This document shows, piece by piece, positions 52,542 to 63,975 of a stretch of DNA of 64,000 bases. The position numbers and the translations under genes are program-made. The DNA is from Peronospora farinosa (taxonomy: Eukaryota > Oomycota > Peronosporomycetes > Peronosporales > Peronosporaceae). The stretch spans positions 62,001 to 126,000 of the forward strand of contig CANTFK010000807.1 in the NCBI GenBank assembly GCA_947646735.1, in the 5' to 3' direction. How positions within the stretch are numbered: position 1 is the stretch's first letter; the number at the start of each line of letters is the position of its first letter. A model generated the notes under the pieces. It did not search any database. It had not been told where the DNA came from and saw only the letters and a program-made list of their open reading frames with translations.

Positions 52542-54430
52542 GTCCGGTTTTGCGTGACACTGTATATAGGGTCAAACTAGCTAGCATTGGAGGTCCATAA
52601 ATCAATATGCTTGAAACAAGTGATGGGAGTCATGCCTTTTGGGCCTACCGAATGTACACTGCAGGGCTGCTGAACGTACGCCAATGTGTACCTGGCACTT
52701 CAAATGTCCACAAAACTTATCATGTTTGCGTTGGCGATAATGGCTACGTCTAAGGTAAATCTGTGCTGCCTTGTTTTAGAGTCATACCTACGATCGCTTA
52801 CACTCATCGTAAGCGATCATAGATAGCGGCTTACGCCTTGTGTCCAAAGGACACTCCGTGCTTGTCGGAGTCACAGTCTGCATCATTTTGTTCATACCGA
52901 TGCCGAGAATTAGTGACTCCTGATCCGCTTTTGGTCGGGCGAGAGCGAAGAGAAGAGCAACAGTAAATTACGCGATAGTGACGGCAGTGATCTTGTGTTG
53001 TTGTTGTTGTTGTCGTTTGTTGGGTGTCGCAACGGACGTTATAAGAGATAATACTGCAGTGAGATCGTAGATCGAGACTCGCAAGCTGTGGCTTTCGTGT
53101 GAGCAGCTACGGCCTGACACAGTGTTCTATTCACTGGGTTATCCGGTATGGCTTTCAACAACTCTTACTGGGACCGCTCAGTATTACGAGCCACCCAACT
53201 GACGTGCTTGTGTCTACGGCGCATATTATACATGCCTTAAAGTTTATGTCGCTTACCAGATACTTTTCCAATGAACATATCCGAGAAGTCGTTTCAAAGA
53301 GGCGATATCTGCCGGAGGGAGCCTCCTTAAGGTTTTACAGAGAGTATTGTGGCATATATTGTGATGCGGTGTACAGAATATTTACTTGCGTGTCTTACTC
53401 GATCACGGACGAACGTCTTCATTATTTGATCCGTCCGAGCTCCAGAGTGTCGGTGTAAATCCAACAAATTGCTTTGTTGTTGTAAGTCGTACCAACAGTC
53501 GTATTGACAGCAAATGATGCCCGCCGATTTTCTATAGGTAGTATGTACATAGCGCAAAGGAGCACTGCTACATTGTAGATTGCTGGATGATATAGCAGTA
53601 ATGGAGGTTGCTACGTCAATACGTCTACAAAGTAAAGCTCTCGCACTCGTCACTGCTTGCAAAATTTCCGATAGAGTCGGTGTTTTAGAGGGACGCCATC
53701 GTCAAGATTTTTTAGATTATAAAGAGGATATGACTGCTGAATAGACTGGTTGTGCTGCATCGCTTGTGATTTCCGCGAGGCAAAGAGGGTCCTCCACCGC
53801 AAAAAGAAATCGCAACATACAACAACAGACTTGGTCTACAACCGCAAAGAAGATCAGGAACAAAGCTCCGACCATCGCGCACATACTTTGCCTGACTTAA
53901 TAAATAATCGTACATGTTAGAGTAGGCGAAAATTACTTCAGTTTCACGATACTTGCTGAGGCCAATGAATCTAGGCGTCTTGTCCTTATCCACTGACTAC
54001 GTCATGTAATTGCCCTGATAGTCACTGTGTCGATCGCTATGAGATCTGGCCATCGATGTGATACTGGTCCAGTACGCATCTGTCATTATACTCATTTCGA
54101 CGAAATCAGGGGAGCTATCGATTAGTTCGGTCATACTAGTGACTTTGAAACTTTCTGGATCCTTTAACCTTTCAGCTTCAACAATAGTCAGACTTCACGA
54201 ATTCGACATTCGCAAACATTGGAGCCTTGTACCATTTTCAAGGACGAAAGAGAGTGGAGACCGTTCCCGACACATTGGTATTGCCACATTATTATTAGTG
54301 ATTATACAACGCTTCCTTCATCCCATTAGAATCTCTGACTGACAGATCTTATCTCCACAATTTCAAAGGATAAACCGCATCGATTGTAATTGCTGCGATT
54401 GTGTTTTTGTTCAGGTTCTATATCATTGAA
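52542..54430. other. Intergenic, possible degraded transposon DNA
   Basis: No gene recognised. A 10-bp stem (GATCGCTTAC/GTAAGCGATC) lies at about 52789-52819 and a TTG microsatellite at about 52998-53014. A 119-codon plus frame (53099-53458) and a 93-codon minus frame (53712-53993) lack known motifs. Confidence 0.4.
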
Positions 54431-54439
54431 TAAGATTCT

Positions 54440-55476
54440 AAGATGACTCAACCTACGCAGTCACCACTAGCTCTACGTGAAGTGGTGGGTTGTGCCCCAC
54501 CGATGTTGTGCTTAGCACGAATAAGAGCTAAAGCACTCAAAAGTTCGACCCGCAGTCCTTGCCCTTGAGACTGTCTGTCGCTGTTGTCGGATCCGACGTC
54601 AGAGCAGTCTTCGCCTCATACTGCACCTCGAACTGACAGTCCTTGCCCTTGGGACTGTCAGCTGCAGGTTTCGGGGTGGTCAGTGAAGGCATTACAGAGT
54701 CATAAGCGTTCGTGACAGGAGCCTCAATGGCCGGGGACTCGGTAGCGATAGCGTTTCTCGTCGTTGTCGGACTCGGTGTCATAACAGTCTTAGCCTCACC
54801 CTGCACCTCGTGCTGAGTGGCGTGCTGCTGCGGCGTCAAGGTGGTGCTCGAGGCATAACCATCATCGCACGTCTCGGTGTCGCTCGTGCCAAATTCCTGC
54901 GACCAGTAATGCTGATCTGTGCCGTGCCCGTTGAACGTGTATGCGGACGCGAACATCGTGTGGTCGCCCATGATGTTCTCTAGGTGCTCCGGAGAGTCGA
55001 TCCACCCCTGCATCACGTCATCCACTGTCACATAACCGGCAGCTACATTCTCCGCCACGGAGGTCCAGTCGTAGCCAGCCCGTGTGATGCGCTGCGGCAT
55101 TGTCGATCCGTCCGACCCTTTGTGGGACATGAAGTCGTTTGCGGCCATGTCATCTGAGTGGACCTGGGCGACGATGTGCAGTTTCTTGTTCAGACACAGA
55201 GACGACAGACCCTTGGTGGCGCGCTGCTTGTTCACGGCCGCGAGCATGGTACATGCATAGTCTTCATAGGTTTTGTACGTTTCGACATTAGTGGGGGTGG
55301 TGGTGCCGCCAAGGTTACGCTGGCGCAGGTTGGCCGCTTTTGAGAAACCGTTTGATGCAGCCGCTGCAAGTAGCAGCAGAGCAAGCGAAGACTGAGGAAT
55401 GATCATCATGGTTACTTAGATGTTGTGATTGAGTAGGTAGTGGTGTGGGTGAAAGATAGCAAGTTTGAAAGTGAGC
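54440..55476. repeat. Left arm of the CAP inverted duplication
   Basis: Reverse complement of 56357 to about 57400 at high identity, covering the whole CAP gene plus about 70 bp upstream and 100 bp downstream. The arms diverge at the promoter just past GCTCACTTTCAAACTTGC. Confidence 0.85.
54537..55409 (-). CDS. Secreted CAP/SCP (PR-1-like) protein, left member of the divergent pair
   Basis: A single exon of 290 residues. The signal peptide covers about 1-24 (SSLALLLLAAAASNGFSKA), followed by NLRQRNLGG. The CAP domain spans about 48-182: NKQRATKGLSSLCLNKKLHI, VHSDDMAANDFMSHKGSDGS, AGYDWTSVAENVAAG, SPEHLENIMGDHTMFASAY and HYWSQEFG keep the cavity His and Glu residues. The tail after ETCDDG is Thr/Pro-rich with two related blocks, HEVQGEAKTVMTPSPTTTRN and FEVQYEAKTALTSDPTTATD, each with SPKGKDC/SLKGKDC nearby. 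About 93% identical to its mirror gene at 56427. Confidence 0.92.
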   Translation of the reverse strand: MMIIPQSSLALLLLAAAASNGFSKAANLRQRNLGGTTTPTNVETYKTYEDYACTMLAAVNKQRATKGLSSLCLNKKLHIVAQVHSDDMAANDFMSHKGSDGSTMPQRITRAGYDWTSVAENVAAGYVTVDDVMQGWIDSPEHLENIMGDHTMFASAYTFNGHGTDQHYWSQEFGTSDTETCDDGYASSTTLTPQQHATQHEVQGEAKTVMTPSPTTTRNAIATESPAIEAPVTNAYDSVMPSLTTPKPAADSPKGKDCQFEVQYEAKTALTSDPTTATDSLKGKDCGSNF

Positions 55477-56426
55477 GTTTGGTTAACCCGCCTGACGTGT
55501 AAAGTCGAGCAACCGGAGGCCATAGTCCAGAGTCTGATCTTCATTGACACGTTTCAATACACGGCTGGAATACCCTCTTTCATTAGTCGCGTGAAGCTAG
55601 TGGTTTACAACGGCAATGCAACGTCATGTGGCATTTTGCCGCGCGCGTCGAAAGCAGTTGTCCGCTTCGAGTACCTGGATCAGATGTGTACTAACAATCC
55701 GTTCATTTGCTGATCTTCATTGCGCAAATATTGTGTCAGCCAGAATTGTGGCGCCACGCCACCAAATACTCGAAGCCTCGTCGAATGGCTTCAATCTTCG
55801 TTCGCGACAGCTGGTGACGCAAAAGTGTTGCGTGTGGGCCTTTCCTCCCGATGCGCAGACGGTGGTACCATTCTTAGTGTAGCGGGTTGTGCCTAAGTGC
55901 GTTCAATATGACGCTATATAGTATCGTCGACAGCAACGTACGTACCTCGATGTGCTGGGTGCAAAGAGGTTAATACCTCTACTATAATAGAAGCGTTATT
56001 TGGCAATGCTGTGTTTCTACGTGCGTATCGGTACGCAGCGGCGCACGAGCATTCATCGTGAACAGCCGGCACGACGCGACAATGCAACGCTTGTGGTCGA
56101 AATACTAATTAGACTCGCCATTTTGGTCTTTTCTGCCCTTCCGCTGCAGCATCTGGGGCCACATTCATGAAGTGGCATCGCCTGTTGACCGGATACACTG
56201 AGATTTTGCATTGCATAGTGCATTCGCCGGCGTTTTTGTGCAACTTCGGCAAGGCAAGGGACAGTTTCGGTCGTTGGATCTTCTTTCAGGTAGACACATT
56301 GTGTGACGTTTGGCTGAAGCTCTGATCGCCACCGAAGAATCGCTCGAGCGTTGATGCTCTCACACTTTCAAACTTGCCATCTTCCATCCACACCACTACC
56401 TACTCAATCACAACATCTAAGTAACC
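55410..56426. promoter_or_regulatory. Bidirectional promoter of the divergent CAP pair
   Basis: 1017 bp between two start codons facing outward. Oomycete initiator-like cores occur near each gene: GCTCACTTTCAAACTTGCTA (minus, 55476-55457) and the related CTCACACTTTCAAACTTGCC (plus, about 56359-56378). They resemble the known oomycete Inr plus flanking element. The block CTCTGGACTATGGCCTCCGG (minus, near 55510-55530) recurs upstream of the CAP remnants at 11.4 and 59.3 kb. Confidence 0.6.
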
Positions 56427-57400
56427 ATGATGATCATTCCTCAGTCTTCGCTTGCTCTGCTGCTGCTTGTAGCGGCTGCATCAAACGGTTTCTCAAAAGC
56501 GGCCACCCTGCGCCAGCCTAACCTTGGCGGCACCACCACCCCCACTAACGTCGAAACGTACAAAACCTACGAAGACTATGCATATACCATGCTCGCGGCC
56601 GTGAACAAGCAGCGCGCCACCAAGGGCCTGTCGCCTCTGTGTCTGAACAAGAAACTGCACATCGTCGCCCAGGTCCACTCAGATGACATGGCCGCAAACG
56701 ACTTCATGTCCCACAAAGGGTCGGACGGATCGACAATGCCGCAGCGCGTCACACGGGCCGGCTACAACTGGACCTCCGTGGCGGAGAATGTAGCTGCCGG
56801 TTATGTGACAGTGGATGACGTGATGCAGGGGTGGATCGGCTCTCCGGAGCACCTAGAGAACATCATGGGCGACCACACGATGTTCGCGTCCGCATACGCG
56901 TTCAACGGGCACGACACATATCAGCATTACTGGTCGCAGGAATTTGGCACGAGCGACACCGAGACGTGCGATGATGGTTATGCCTCGAGCACCACCTTGA
57001 CGCCGCAGCAGGACGCCACTCAGCACGAGGTGCAAGGTGAGGCTAAGACTGTTCTGACACCGAGTCCGACAACGACGAGAAACGCTATCGCTACCAAGTC
57101 CCCGGCCATTGAGGCTCCTGTCACGAACGCTTATGACTCTGTAATGCCTTCACTGACCACCCCGACACCTGCAACTGACAGTCCCGAGGGCAAGGACTGT
57201 CAGTACGAGGTGCAGTATGAGGCTAAGACTGCTCTGACGTCGGATCCGACAACAGCGACAGACAGTCTCAAGGGCAAGGACTGCGAGTCGAACTTTTGAG
57301 TGCTTTAGCTCTTATTCGTGCTAAGCGCAAACCTGTGGAGCATATACTTACCACTTCACGTAGAGCTAGTGGTGACTGCGTAGATTGATTCATATAGTAG
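56357..57400. repeat. Right arm of the CAP inverted duplication
   Basis: Mirror of 54440-55476. Downstream similarity ends after CACGTAGAGCTAGTGGTGAC and TGCGTAG. Confidence 0.85.
56427..57299 (+). CDS. Secreted CAP/SCP (PR-1-like) protein, right member of the divergent pair
   Basis: A single exon of 290 residues, same layout as 54537-55409. Signal peptide SSLALLLLVAAASNGFSKA, then TLRQPNLGG: here the RxL of the partner (RNLG) is changed to P-N-L, so the motif after the signal is not kept. CAP domain with MSHKGSDGSTMPQR, AGYNWTSVAENVAAG, SPEHLENIMGD and HYWSQEFG. Repeat tail with HEVQGEAKTVLTPSPTTTRN and YEVQYEAKTALTSDPTTATD, ending KGKDCESNF. Differences from the partner are mostly conservative, which argues that both copies are maintained. 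Confidence 0.92.
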   Translation: MMIIPQSSLALLLLVAAASNGFSKAATLRQPNLGGTTTPTNVETYKTYEDYAYTMLAAVNKQRATKGLSPLCLNKKLHIVAQVHSDDMAANDFMSHKGSDGSTMPQRVTRAGYNWTSVAENVAAGYVTVDDVMQGWIGSPEHLENIMGDHTMFASAYAFNGHDTYQHYWSQEFGTSDTETCDDGYASSTTLTPQQDATQHEVQGEAKTVLTPSPTTTRNAIATKSPAIEAPVTNAYDSVMPSLTTPTPATDSPEGKDCQYEVQYEAKTALTSDPTTATDSLKGKDCESNF

Positions 57401-57419
57401 AGCCTTACTCAGTAATTAA

Positions 57420-59090
57420 CAACTCGCATTTGTAAAAAGTTGTGAGCAATTGCAGTCGATGCTGTTTGTTGTGTTTCACTAATCCAAGCCTCAAAAAGGG
57501 TTAAGCAACGGTTCGACGCTTTCAGTTTTCAGAGAATCGCGGCTTCTTCTACTTCGTCTATATGCACTATCGATACTCCCAGCTTTTCTTCGCAATTCTA
57601 CCCACAGACAACACCCGTCCGCCCGGCTGTCGTGCTTTGGAGAGATCAACTCGTCCCTTGGTTCTTTGGTTGTTAATGTTTTTGTTGAGTGCTGTGCGAT
57701 TAATGTTTGGTGTTTTGGGCTACTACGATGAAGTGCACAACTGCCGAAGACTGTTCACCTATAAAAATCTGGATGTCATCTTTGAAACAAGGTTCACGCA
57801 CGGTTGTTTGTGTAGCGTAGATGAGGCTTTTTGGATGGCATATCATTCGTAATTGTGAAATTGGCTAAGACAAACCGAATCGCATAGTTCTCTGGAATAC
57901 GCAGAACTTTACCTAGACGTAGTTTAGGTCATACCTTGACAACACCTTGCATACTCAGTGTTTGATCCAGACACATTTTCGTTACGTGTAACGTGCTGGA
58001 GCGGTATGGTTTATTTAGTATCAATGATATACATTTTATGGTGCCATTGATGAACGCACTGCAATATGTCGGTGCACTCTCGAACAGGAAACTGGCTAGA
58101 GCTACTCGTACCAACCACCGAGGTATCCAAGTGCTTTTTCGTTCGCGTCTGGTCAGCCGATTCCGCAAAGGGATCTTACTTCTGTCTACGTTCGGATGGG
58201 ATTAAAACTGTTGCGTAGACTACACGAGTCACCTATAAACTCAATCGATGTTCCTTTCCACTGCTATTGAAAGAAGAAGTATCACCGAATCCTTACCTGA
58301 ATCAGCAGGTGTGAGAATGGGCCGACTTGCAAGGACAGCTAAACATATTGCTGACGATCATGGGAGGGAACGGAGTGCCAACCAGCAATATTGATATTAC
58401 TTTAACGGTTGTTTTGTGGATGCAGAGCACATGGCGTTGAAGTCTTGCTGCTGCTACTTATATCCAAGCTCTAGTATCCCGAGTTTGTGCGACTCGTGGC
58501 AACCGTGAAGAACGTATGATCAACAAGGTGTTCGGAATTCCGGACGAATTGTGTTTAAAGTACGGCAGTTGATAACGTCGGCAGCTCAATAACTCGGCAG
58601 CAGTGAATGGGCCTATCGGTCAATTATTTGCCGACGAAGCTCTTCCAAATGCTCAAGGCCACCTTCAATTTATTCCCGGTGCTGGAGGATCAAGCAAAAA
58701 TTCTAATGAAAGAAGTCAATTATCAAGCTTTCTCTTAAAGCCACTGCAAGTTTCAGTTGAGCACAGTGAGTTAATCTTCGTGGCTTTGCTACACGTAGCA
58801 TTTCTTCTTTCTTGACTTTTTCAATTTCGTATTTGGCTGTAGGGTCTTGCACAAATGCTGCTTAAGCGATACAGTTTCCAAAGTAAATATTAGAGCATTA
58901 CTCATGTATCTGCCATGTATTCATCTCCATCACGACGTACACGTACATTGTATACGCTATGACAGCTGAGACGTAAATAATACGCAACCCAACAGCTTCC
59001 TACTGTCGCAATGACACAGTACAACACCTTGACGGCGCAATGAGTTCACAGCGAGTGCTGTCTCTATTACAGGCACGACTTATTCAACGC
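57420..59090. other. Intergenic, no gene recognised
   Basis: Only short frames without convincing domains. A stretch around 57990-58200 faintly recalls retroelement coding but is too degraded to name. Confidence 0.4.
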
Positions 59091-59231
59091 CTGTGGCACG
59101 ACCAAAAGTCACCGTCGAGGACCACAAGCTTCGCGCCAGACGGATGCTGTCCTCAGCGGGGTGTCCCTATGCGGTACATGATGGAGCACTCAGTGTGCGA
59201 CTAATGCTAGAGAGCAACCCAGTCGTTTATG

Positions 59232-59358
59232 AAGACTTGTCAGTGAAACCAAACTCTGGACTATGGCCTTCGGTTGCTCAATTTTTTACGTCAGGTGGAC
59301 GAATAAGTGCTCACTTCACACTTGCCATCTTCCACTTTCACAACTCTAATCAAAAACG
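59232..59358 (+). promoter_or_regulatory. CAP-type promoter copy with initiator-like core
   Basis: CTCTGGACTATGGCCTTCGG, then GTTGCTC, ACGTCAGG and GCTCACTTCACACTTGCCAT (59309-59328) follow the same order as upstream of the 54537-55409 gene. This promoter survives although the downstream gene is broken. Confidence 0.6.
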
Positions 59359-59760
59359 ATGGCCATCGCTCTGCTCTGCTTATTGTTGTAGCGGCTGCAT
59401 TGAACGATGTCTCGGGAGCCGAAAAACCTGCGTCAACGTAACCTTGGCGGTACCATTATCACCACATTATGCATCTGCTATGCTGACAGCCACAAAATCA
59501 AATATAAGCAGCGTGCCACCAAAGGTCTGTTGCTTCTGTGTCTGAACAAGAAGCTGCAGGAGGCCACTTAGTACGATACCGAAGGTTGCAGGATGAGGCT
59601 AAGACTGTTCTGAAGACGGGTTCATCGGCGTCGAAGACACTCTCTCTACTGAGACCTCGAGCATTTAAGCTCTTGTCACGGACAACTAAGACTCTGTGAT
59701 GCCTTGCCTTGGGACTGTTGGTTGCATGGTCGATGCACTGCGCTTTTGAGTGCACGAGCA
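59359..59760 (+). pseudogene. CAP/SCP pseudogene with central deletion
   Basis: ATGGCCATCGCTCTGCTCTG opens a signal-like stretch soon broken by a stop. CTGCGTCAACGTAACCTTGG matches the NLRQRNL coding region of the 54-57 kb genes, and AAGGTCTGTTGCTTCTGTGT CTGAACAAGAAGC the LCLNKKL region. The CAP core is then deleted, resuming at GATGAGGCTAAGACTGTTCT (tail) and ending near the TTTTGAGTGC that closes the intact genes. Confidence 0.75.
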
Positions 59761-59934
59761 CCTTTTCGTACTAAGCGCAACACGTATGGGGCACAAACCC
59801 ACCAATTGGTACTGCAATAGATTGAGATATATATTATGTTTCCTATTGCATATTTGTGAGCGGTTGCAGTCGATACAATTTGTAGTGCTCAGCTTTAATC
59901 GAGCTTCGAGAACAGGTTTGCTAGCTGTTCGCAT

Positions 59935-60571
59935 CTACGCATCTCGTAGATGCGTAGAACAAGCTCCCCATGAAGCACTAGGCTTAGCACGAAAAAATGC
60001 GTCGAAGACTGACTCGTTAAGTTGACGCATCTTTGGCGATTGTGACTGTTTCATTGTTGTGAACAGTACGGACCGAATATGGTTCCCTCGAGACTGCATG
60101 TGTTTTAGCTCGAAGGTGTTTGGGAACACGGAGCATGATGTGATCGCCGGGGTTGTAGAAGTGTTCCAATCGCTTGCTGTTGTCACGAGTATTGGCTGCT
60201 AGGATTGCTTCGAGCCGCCGTATGGATAGATAGCTCCAATTAGCTTCGTATAGCCGACGTGATATCATGTCTTGTCTGAAATCAGCTGTTCTGGCGGTGC
60301 ATTCAGAATGCTGTGGTAACTAGCACGCACAGCCAAAGCAGCGTAGTGGATAGCTTTTGTCCAGTCAAAATTCTCATAGCAGCAAATAATGTTCAGGATT
60401 TCTAGATGAACCCGCTCACATATATCGTATGCTTAAGGGTATTCGCCGTAATCGATTTCGCCTTCATACCACAAAGCTGCATAAAAGTTCCAAAAACTTT
60501 GCACTAGTAAACTAGTAAATTTGGTACCTTTATCGTGGATGACTTCACGTAGTCGAGGGTAACGACACAGT
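59935..60571 (-). pseudogene. Family D integrase C-terminal fragment (third minus copy)
   Basis: MISRRLYEANWSYLSIRRLE, AILAANTRDNSKRLEHFYNP and GDHIMLRVPK, then upstream a decayed DDE core. It breaks off at 60571, within the codons after HDKGTKFTS-VIHDKG, where another LTR type begins. Confidence 0.75.
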
Positions 60572-60822
60572 CTGTATACGGGCACTACAAAGAAGCTGCC
60601 ACGCGCTACACTGGCACACGTCTTCATTCCCGCAAGGACAAGTGACATCGTCTACCCTCCGTGCGCGGTGAATGGGTGCTTGGTCGACCAATTAAAGCGG
60701 TCGTACCAACAGTTGATGGTCGCCGAAGCGAACCGCGCACGAACTTCTAAGCAAGAGCTTCACTTACACCATGCAGAAGCTTATTTAGCTTCTCGTGCGC
60801 AGTGAGCGTTAGTCTGGAAATG
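60572..60822 (-). repeat. Truncated A/B-type LTR fragment
   Basis: Plus-strand start TGTATACGGGCACTACAAAG and the block AAGAAGCTGCCACGCGCTAC match the LTR ends of elements A and B. It stops at TGTAGCGG, where a C-type LTR begins. Confidence 0.7.
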
Positions 60823-61101
60823 TAGCGGAGCTACATAGCTCTTTAGTCAGAGGAAGCCTTTTAAGCTGAAAGTCTCTTACTTCTATAGAACTAATTAAAG
60901 CTGACGGCTTGAAGCCACTTAGTTTTAAGGAAATAATTAAACGACAAAGAAATCATCCTGCTATAAGGAAATAGGAGGTACTTATAGTCTACAAGCGATA
61001 GCTTAAGGTTCAGAGAACCAATGCACGAAATGCAAGATCAAGCTAGAAGCTTAAAGGATCAAAGAACCTACGCACGAAGTGCACAAGCGAAAAAGTCCGA
61101 G
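60823..61101 (-). repeat. Truncated C-type LTR fragment
   Basis: Reverse complement of the last ~280 bp of the element C LTR (TGTAGCGGAGCTACATAGCT, GCCACTTAGTTTTAAGGAA). It is cut by the start of element B. Confidence 0.75.
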
Positions 61102-61688
61102 TGTAGAAGAGCGCTCCGTAAAGAAGCTGCCACGTACTACGCGATAACACCTTCAAGCAGCGCGAGGAAGCGGTTAGACCGTTTTGCCTCCGCGTGCGGT
61201 GGTGGTTGCGTTGGTCGGTCGCTTAAAGCGCCGAACCATTTTTTCGGCCGCTTCAAAGCGATCCACGGAGAAAACTGTAAAAAAGCACCTACCTGCGTCA
61301 CGGAAGCTGTTTCCAGACTTCCCGTGCGCAGTGAGTTTGATGTAGTAAATTCAAAACTGACTTATATTTAATAGAAGTTAACTAAATATAAATGTAGCTA
61401 CTGATTGGTCAAATCGAAAGATCGGATACGCGTCTCTTTAGAAGCGTATCCTTGCGTGCGAGCTTGAAATATATTTGAGCTCGCTGATGACGTCTGTCTG
61501 AAGCGTCACCATGACGACCAGTCCAAACTGCGCGTCATCCCCGTTGAATGTGAATCCATCCATGGATATCACATTCACAAGGGTGGGTCACATTGACGTG
61601 CCACACCCTAGTGGCAGGTCGATGGTATCTTGTACACATTTTAATCCTGATCGTTAAGTAAGAACCGTGTAACAATTAGCCCGTTACA
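61102..61688 (-). repeat. 3' LTR of element B
   Basis: In minus orientation begins TGTAACGGGCTAATTG (at 61688) and ends TCTACA (at 61102). Close to both LTRs of element A. Confidence 0.85.
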
Positions 61689-62000
61689 CCATCCCCCTCT
61701 TTAAGACGATTTGTACATTTTATAAAACATCGAAAAGAGACGATGCCGTTGAGACGTGAAAAGGCTGATAGGTCGCCTGCAAAGGCGCCCATGCAGATCA
61801 ACACAAAGTGCACGCGCCGCGATAGCTCGTAGCCGTCGCTAAGTGTCTCTGTGACAACGCCGACATCTAATGTCAGCTTATAAGCAGAGAACACTGGTCC
61901 ATCCCACTATGGTGCAGATGAAGACTTGTCTCTCATTGCTGACTAAAATAAGAGCACGCCATTGTCATCACCCCAAAGTGTTGATGAGCACAGTGCTTTG

Positions 62001-63236
62001 ATGACACATTTGTCCTCATCATTTGAGACACCCAACATTCAGATAGCATCCATGCTTCCTGACAGCGAGGGTCATGCCTCGTCGTCTGCGTCAATGAGCG
62101 CAGCGACCACAACTGAGCGCGTTGATTCGGAAGAAACATCCGCGACTCAACAGCAGGTCGGCGATTCGAAATCGTTCCCCTCTGTAAACTCTACATATGA
62201 TGCCTTGACAACCCATAATGGAGGGTCAGATTCAGGCGAGGGTGGGCAAAAAGCTCCTTTGACTTCACAGTCGGCCTCACTAGCACGCCGTCACGAGGAC
62301 AGCTACGTGAGTGATGGTTTGCCAACGATGCCACCGCTATACGAGTGGTCACGATCGAGTGGTAATAGTGCGACGCTTTTAAGGCGTGACACTATTAACG
62401 CTTATAAACGTTTTAGCGTCTTTTCATCATGGAAACGGCAGGGCAAAGCACGAGGTCTGCTTTCCCTGTTGAGTTCGAATGAAACAACCGACGAATACGA
62501 GGCAGAGTTCCTGCACCGTGTTACAACGCATGTAGATGAAGTGAAACAGCGGTCGCAGCGAATCATCTTCGCTATGACGCGTGCGAGGGAGATATTGGGT
62601 GATAACATACTTCCAACTCCTTCTCGCTACGCTGACCCTGCTAGTCCATCAGGACCAAGCAGATCGAATGCATCTGGTGCTTCTGCTCGTAAGAAGACAC
62701 CATCCCAGGCACGTCTACACGCAACGCGTCAACCGGTTCTTAAGAGTCGAAGCTTGTCGAGTATCTCTTCCACTGGAAAAGGATCTGAAGCTTTTGCTTC
62801 ACATGGCGGTGGGTCAACAGCCTTCCAACAAGGAAGCGTGTGTTCACACCTACATCCACCAACACAGGTGGCGCCCGATAGGAGCGGCGATTACGGCCAC
62901 CTACTCGCGGCTGCATACCCTGCTGCTGTTCAGTCGTAGGCTGATACAGCTGCGCTGAAGAAACAGGTGACTGATCTCGAGAGTCAATTCTCGCGACTGA
63001 CTTCGGATCTGCGCGATGTGAGGGCAAAGGACCGTCAGGTGTATGACCACCTGAATCTCCGTTTGGACATACATGAGCGACTGGTGATGAGAGACCCGCG
63101 TCAAGCGCGGAGTCCTCCTCGTTCACCGAGTCCTCTACCGAGCCCTCGTTCGCATACGGGAAGCCTATCGACTTCCTCGTCACCTTATCGGCAACGACGC
63201 TCGACTCACAGTCGATGTCACCATCTGTCTCGTTAG
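62001..63236 (+). CDS. Antisense gene of element B (unknown product), one in-frame stop
   Basis: Plus strand, opposite to gag/pol. From ATG 62001 the frame is open to TAG 62937 and then, in the same frame, to 63236: about 411 codons with a single stop. Order: Ser/Thr/Glu-rich start, a helical core (RRDTINAYKRFSVFSSWKRQ; TTDEYEAEFLHRVTTHVDEV, RSQRIIFAMTRAREIL), a coiled coil (LKKQVTDLESQFSRLTSDLR, DVRAKDRQVYDHLNLRLDIH) and an Arg/Ser-rich end (RSPPRSPSPLPSPRS). The element A copy matches piece by piece, and element C has the same layout. The coding sequence overlaps the chromodomain on the other strand only in its last part. No known family recognised. Confidence 0.72.
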
Positions 63237-63975
63237 ACCGATGTGGATATGTGATCTCTTCTGGATCAACATACCGTTTCAGAATACCCACGAAAAACAC
63301 GGGTGCGTCTTCATATACGGTGGGAGAGTGAGCCTGTTAGGTCTCCAACCTCCTCGACCACCTTCAATTGCCCAATGAATCGGGGCAATATTTTTGTAGT
63401 ACCCCCAGGTAGTACAGAAATTGCATGTTTAGATAGGGTAGCAGTACTTAATAGAACTTTGTCATCAACTCTTAAAGCGTTCATATTTTTTGCGACCATG
63501 CTGGTCTGCGTATTGTTTTTGCTTGTCCTGTGCGCTTGCCATCGCGTCACGGACTTCACGTGTGATGGCTAATCGCTCATCCACGAAGCGCTGAGCTTCG
63601 CTCACTCTTTTAGCATCCAGCTCGCCTATGACACCCCCAAGAGGTCGGTCATGGGTCGACGCGGTTAATAACACTACAGTGTTATCGTCAAGGAGCACTG
63701 GCATTTCTTGCCTTGTCTCCTTATTGACACCTATAGGTGCCGTGACCACTGCTACATTAGCAGTGTCACTAGGCAAATTTTGACCCTCTTTGGCATTCGC
63801 ACCGAGCGAAGTGAGGGGCCCTCCCCCACTAAGACTCGGGCTGCGCAAAAACGAGACTGGCGTCCGAGGATGGCGCAGTCGGTTAATTACGACGGTGTTT
63901 CATCCGTACTGGCGTGAACACTGTTAATTATAGAAAACTCCACAAATGGAAACTGCTTGCTCCATTCCTTAGGAG
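62740..63975 (-). pseudogene. Integrase C-terminus and chromodomain of element B
   Basis: FVEFSIINSVHAST, RFVDERLAITREVRDAMASA, QDKQKQYADQHGRK, then DDKVLLSTATLSKHAIS and KTHPCFFVGILKRYVDPEE lead to a chromodomain, TRFLVGRLLTHRHVKQKLQI followed by LFQWKRYSTSFDS. The chromodomain ends in TAA where relatives have the Trp codon of WEP. The upstream integrase is broken into several frames. Confidence 0.8.

Noticed and set aside
53099..53458. 119-codon plus frame in the gap after the ABC1 kinase
   Set aside because: No ATG at the start, no known motif, no splice context.
53712..53993. 93-codon minus frame considered as a Copia fragment
   Set aside because: No catalytic or zinc-binding motif could be matched.
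57562..58205. Frames considered as Copia RT/RNase H remnants
   Set aside because: Resemblance limited to a few residues; too weak to name.
61021..61371. 116-codon plus frame spanning 61.0-61.4 kb
   Set aside because: Crosses the junction between a C-type LTR fragment and the element B LTR; chance frame.
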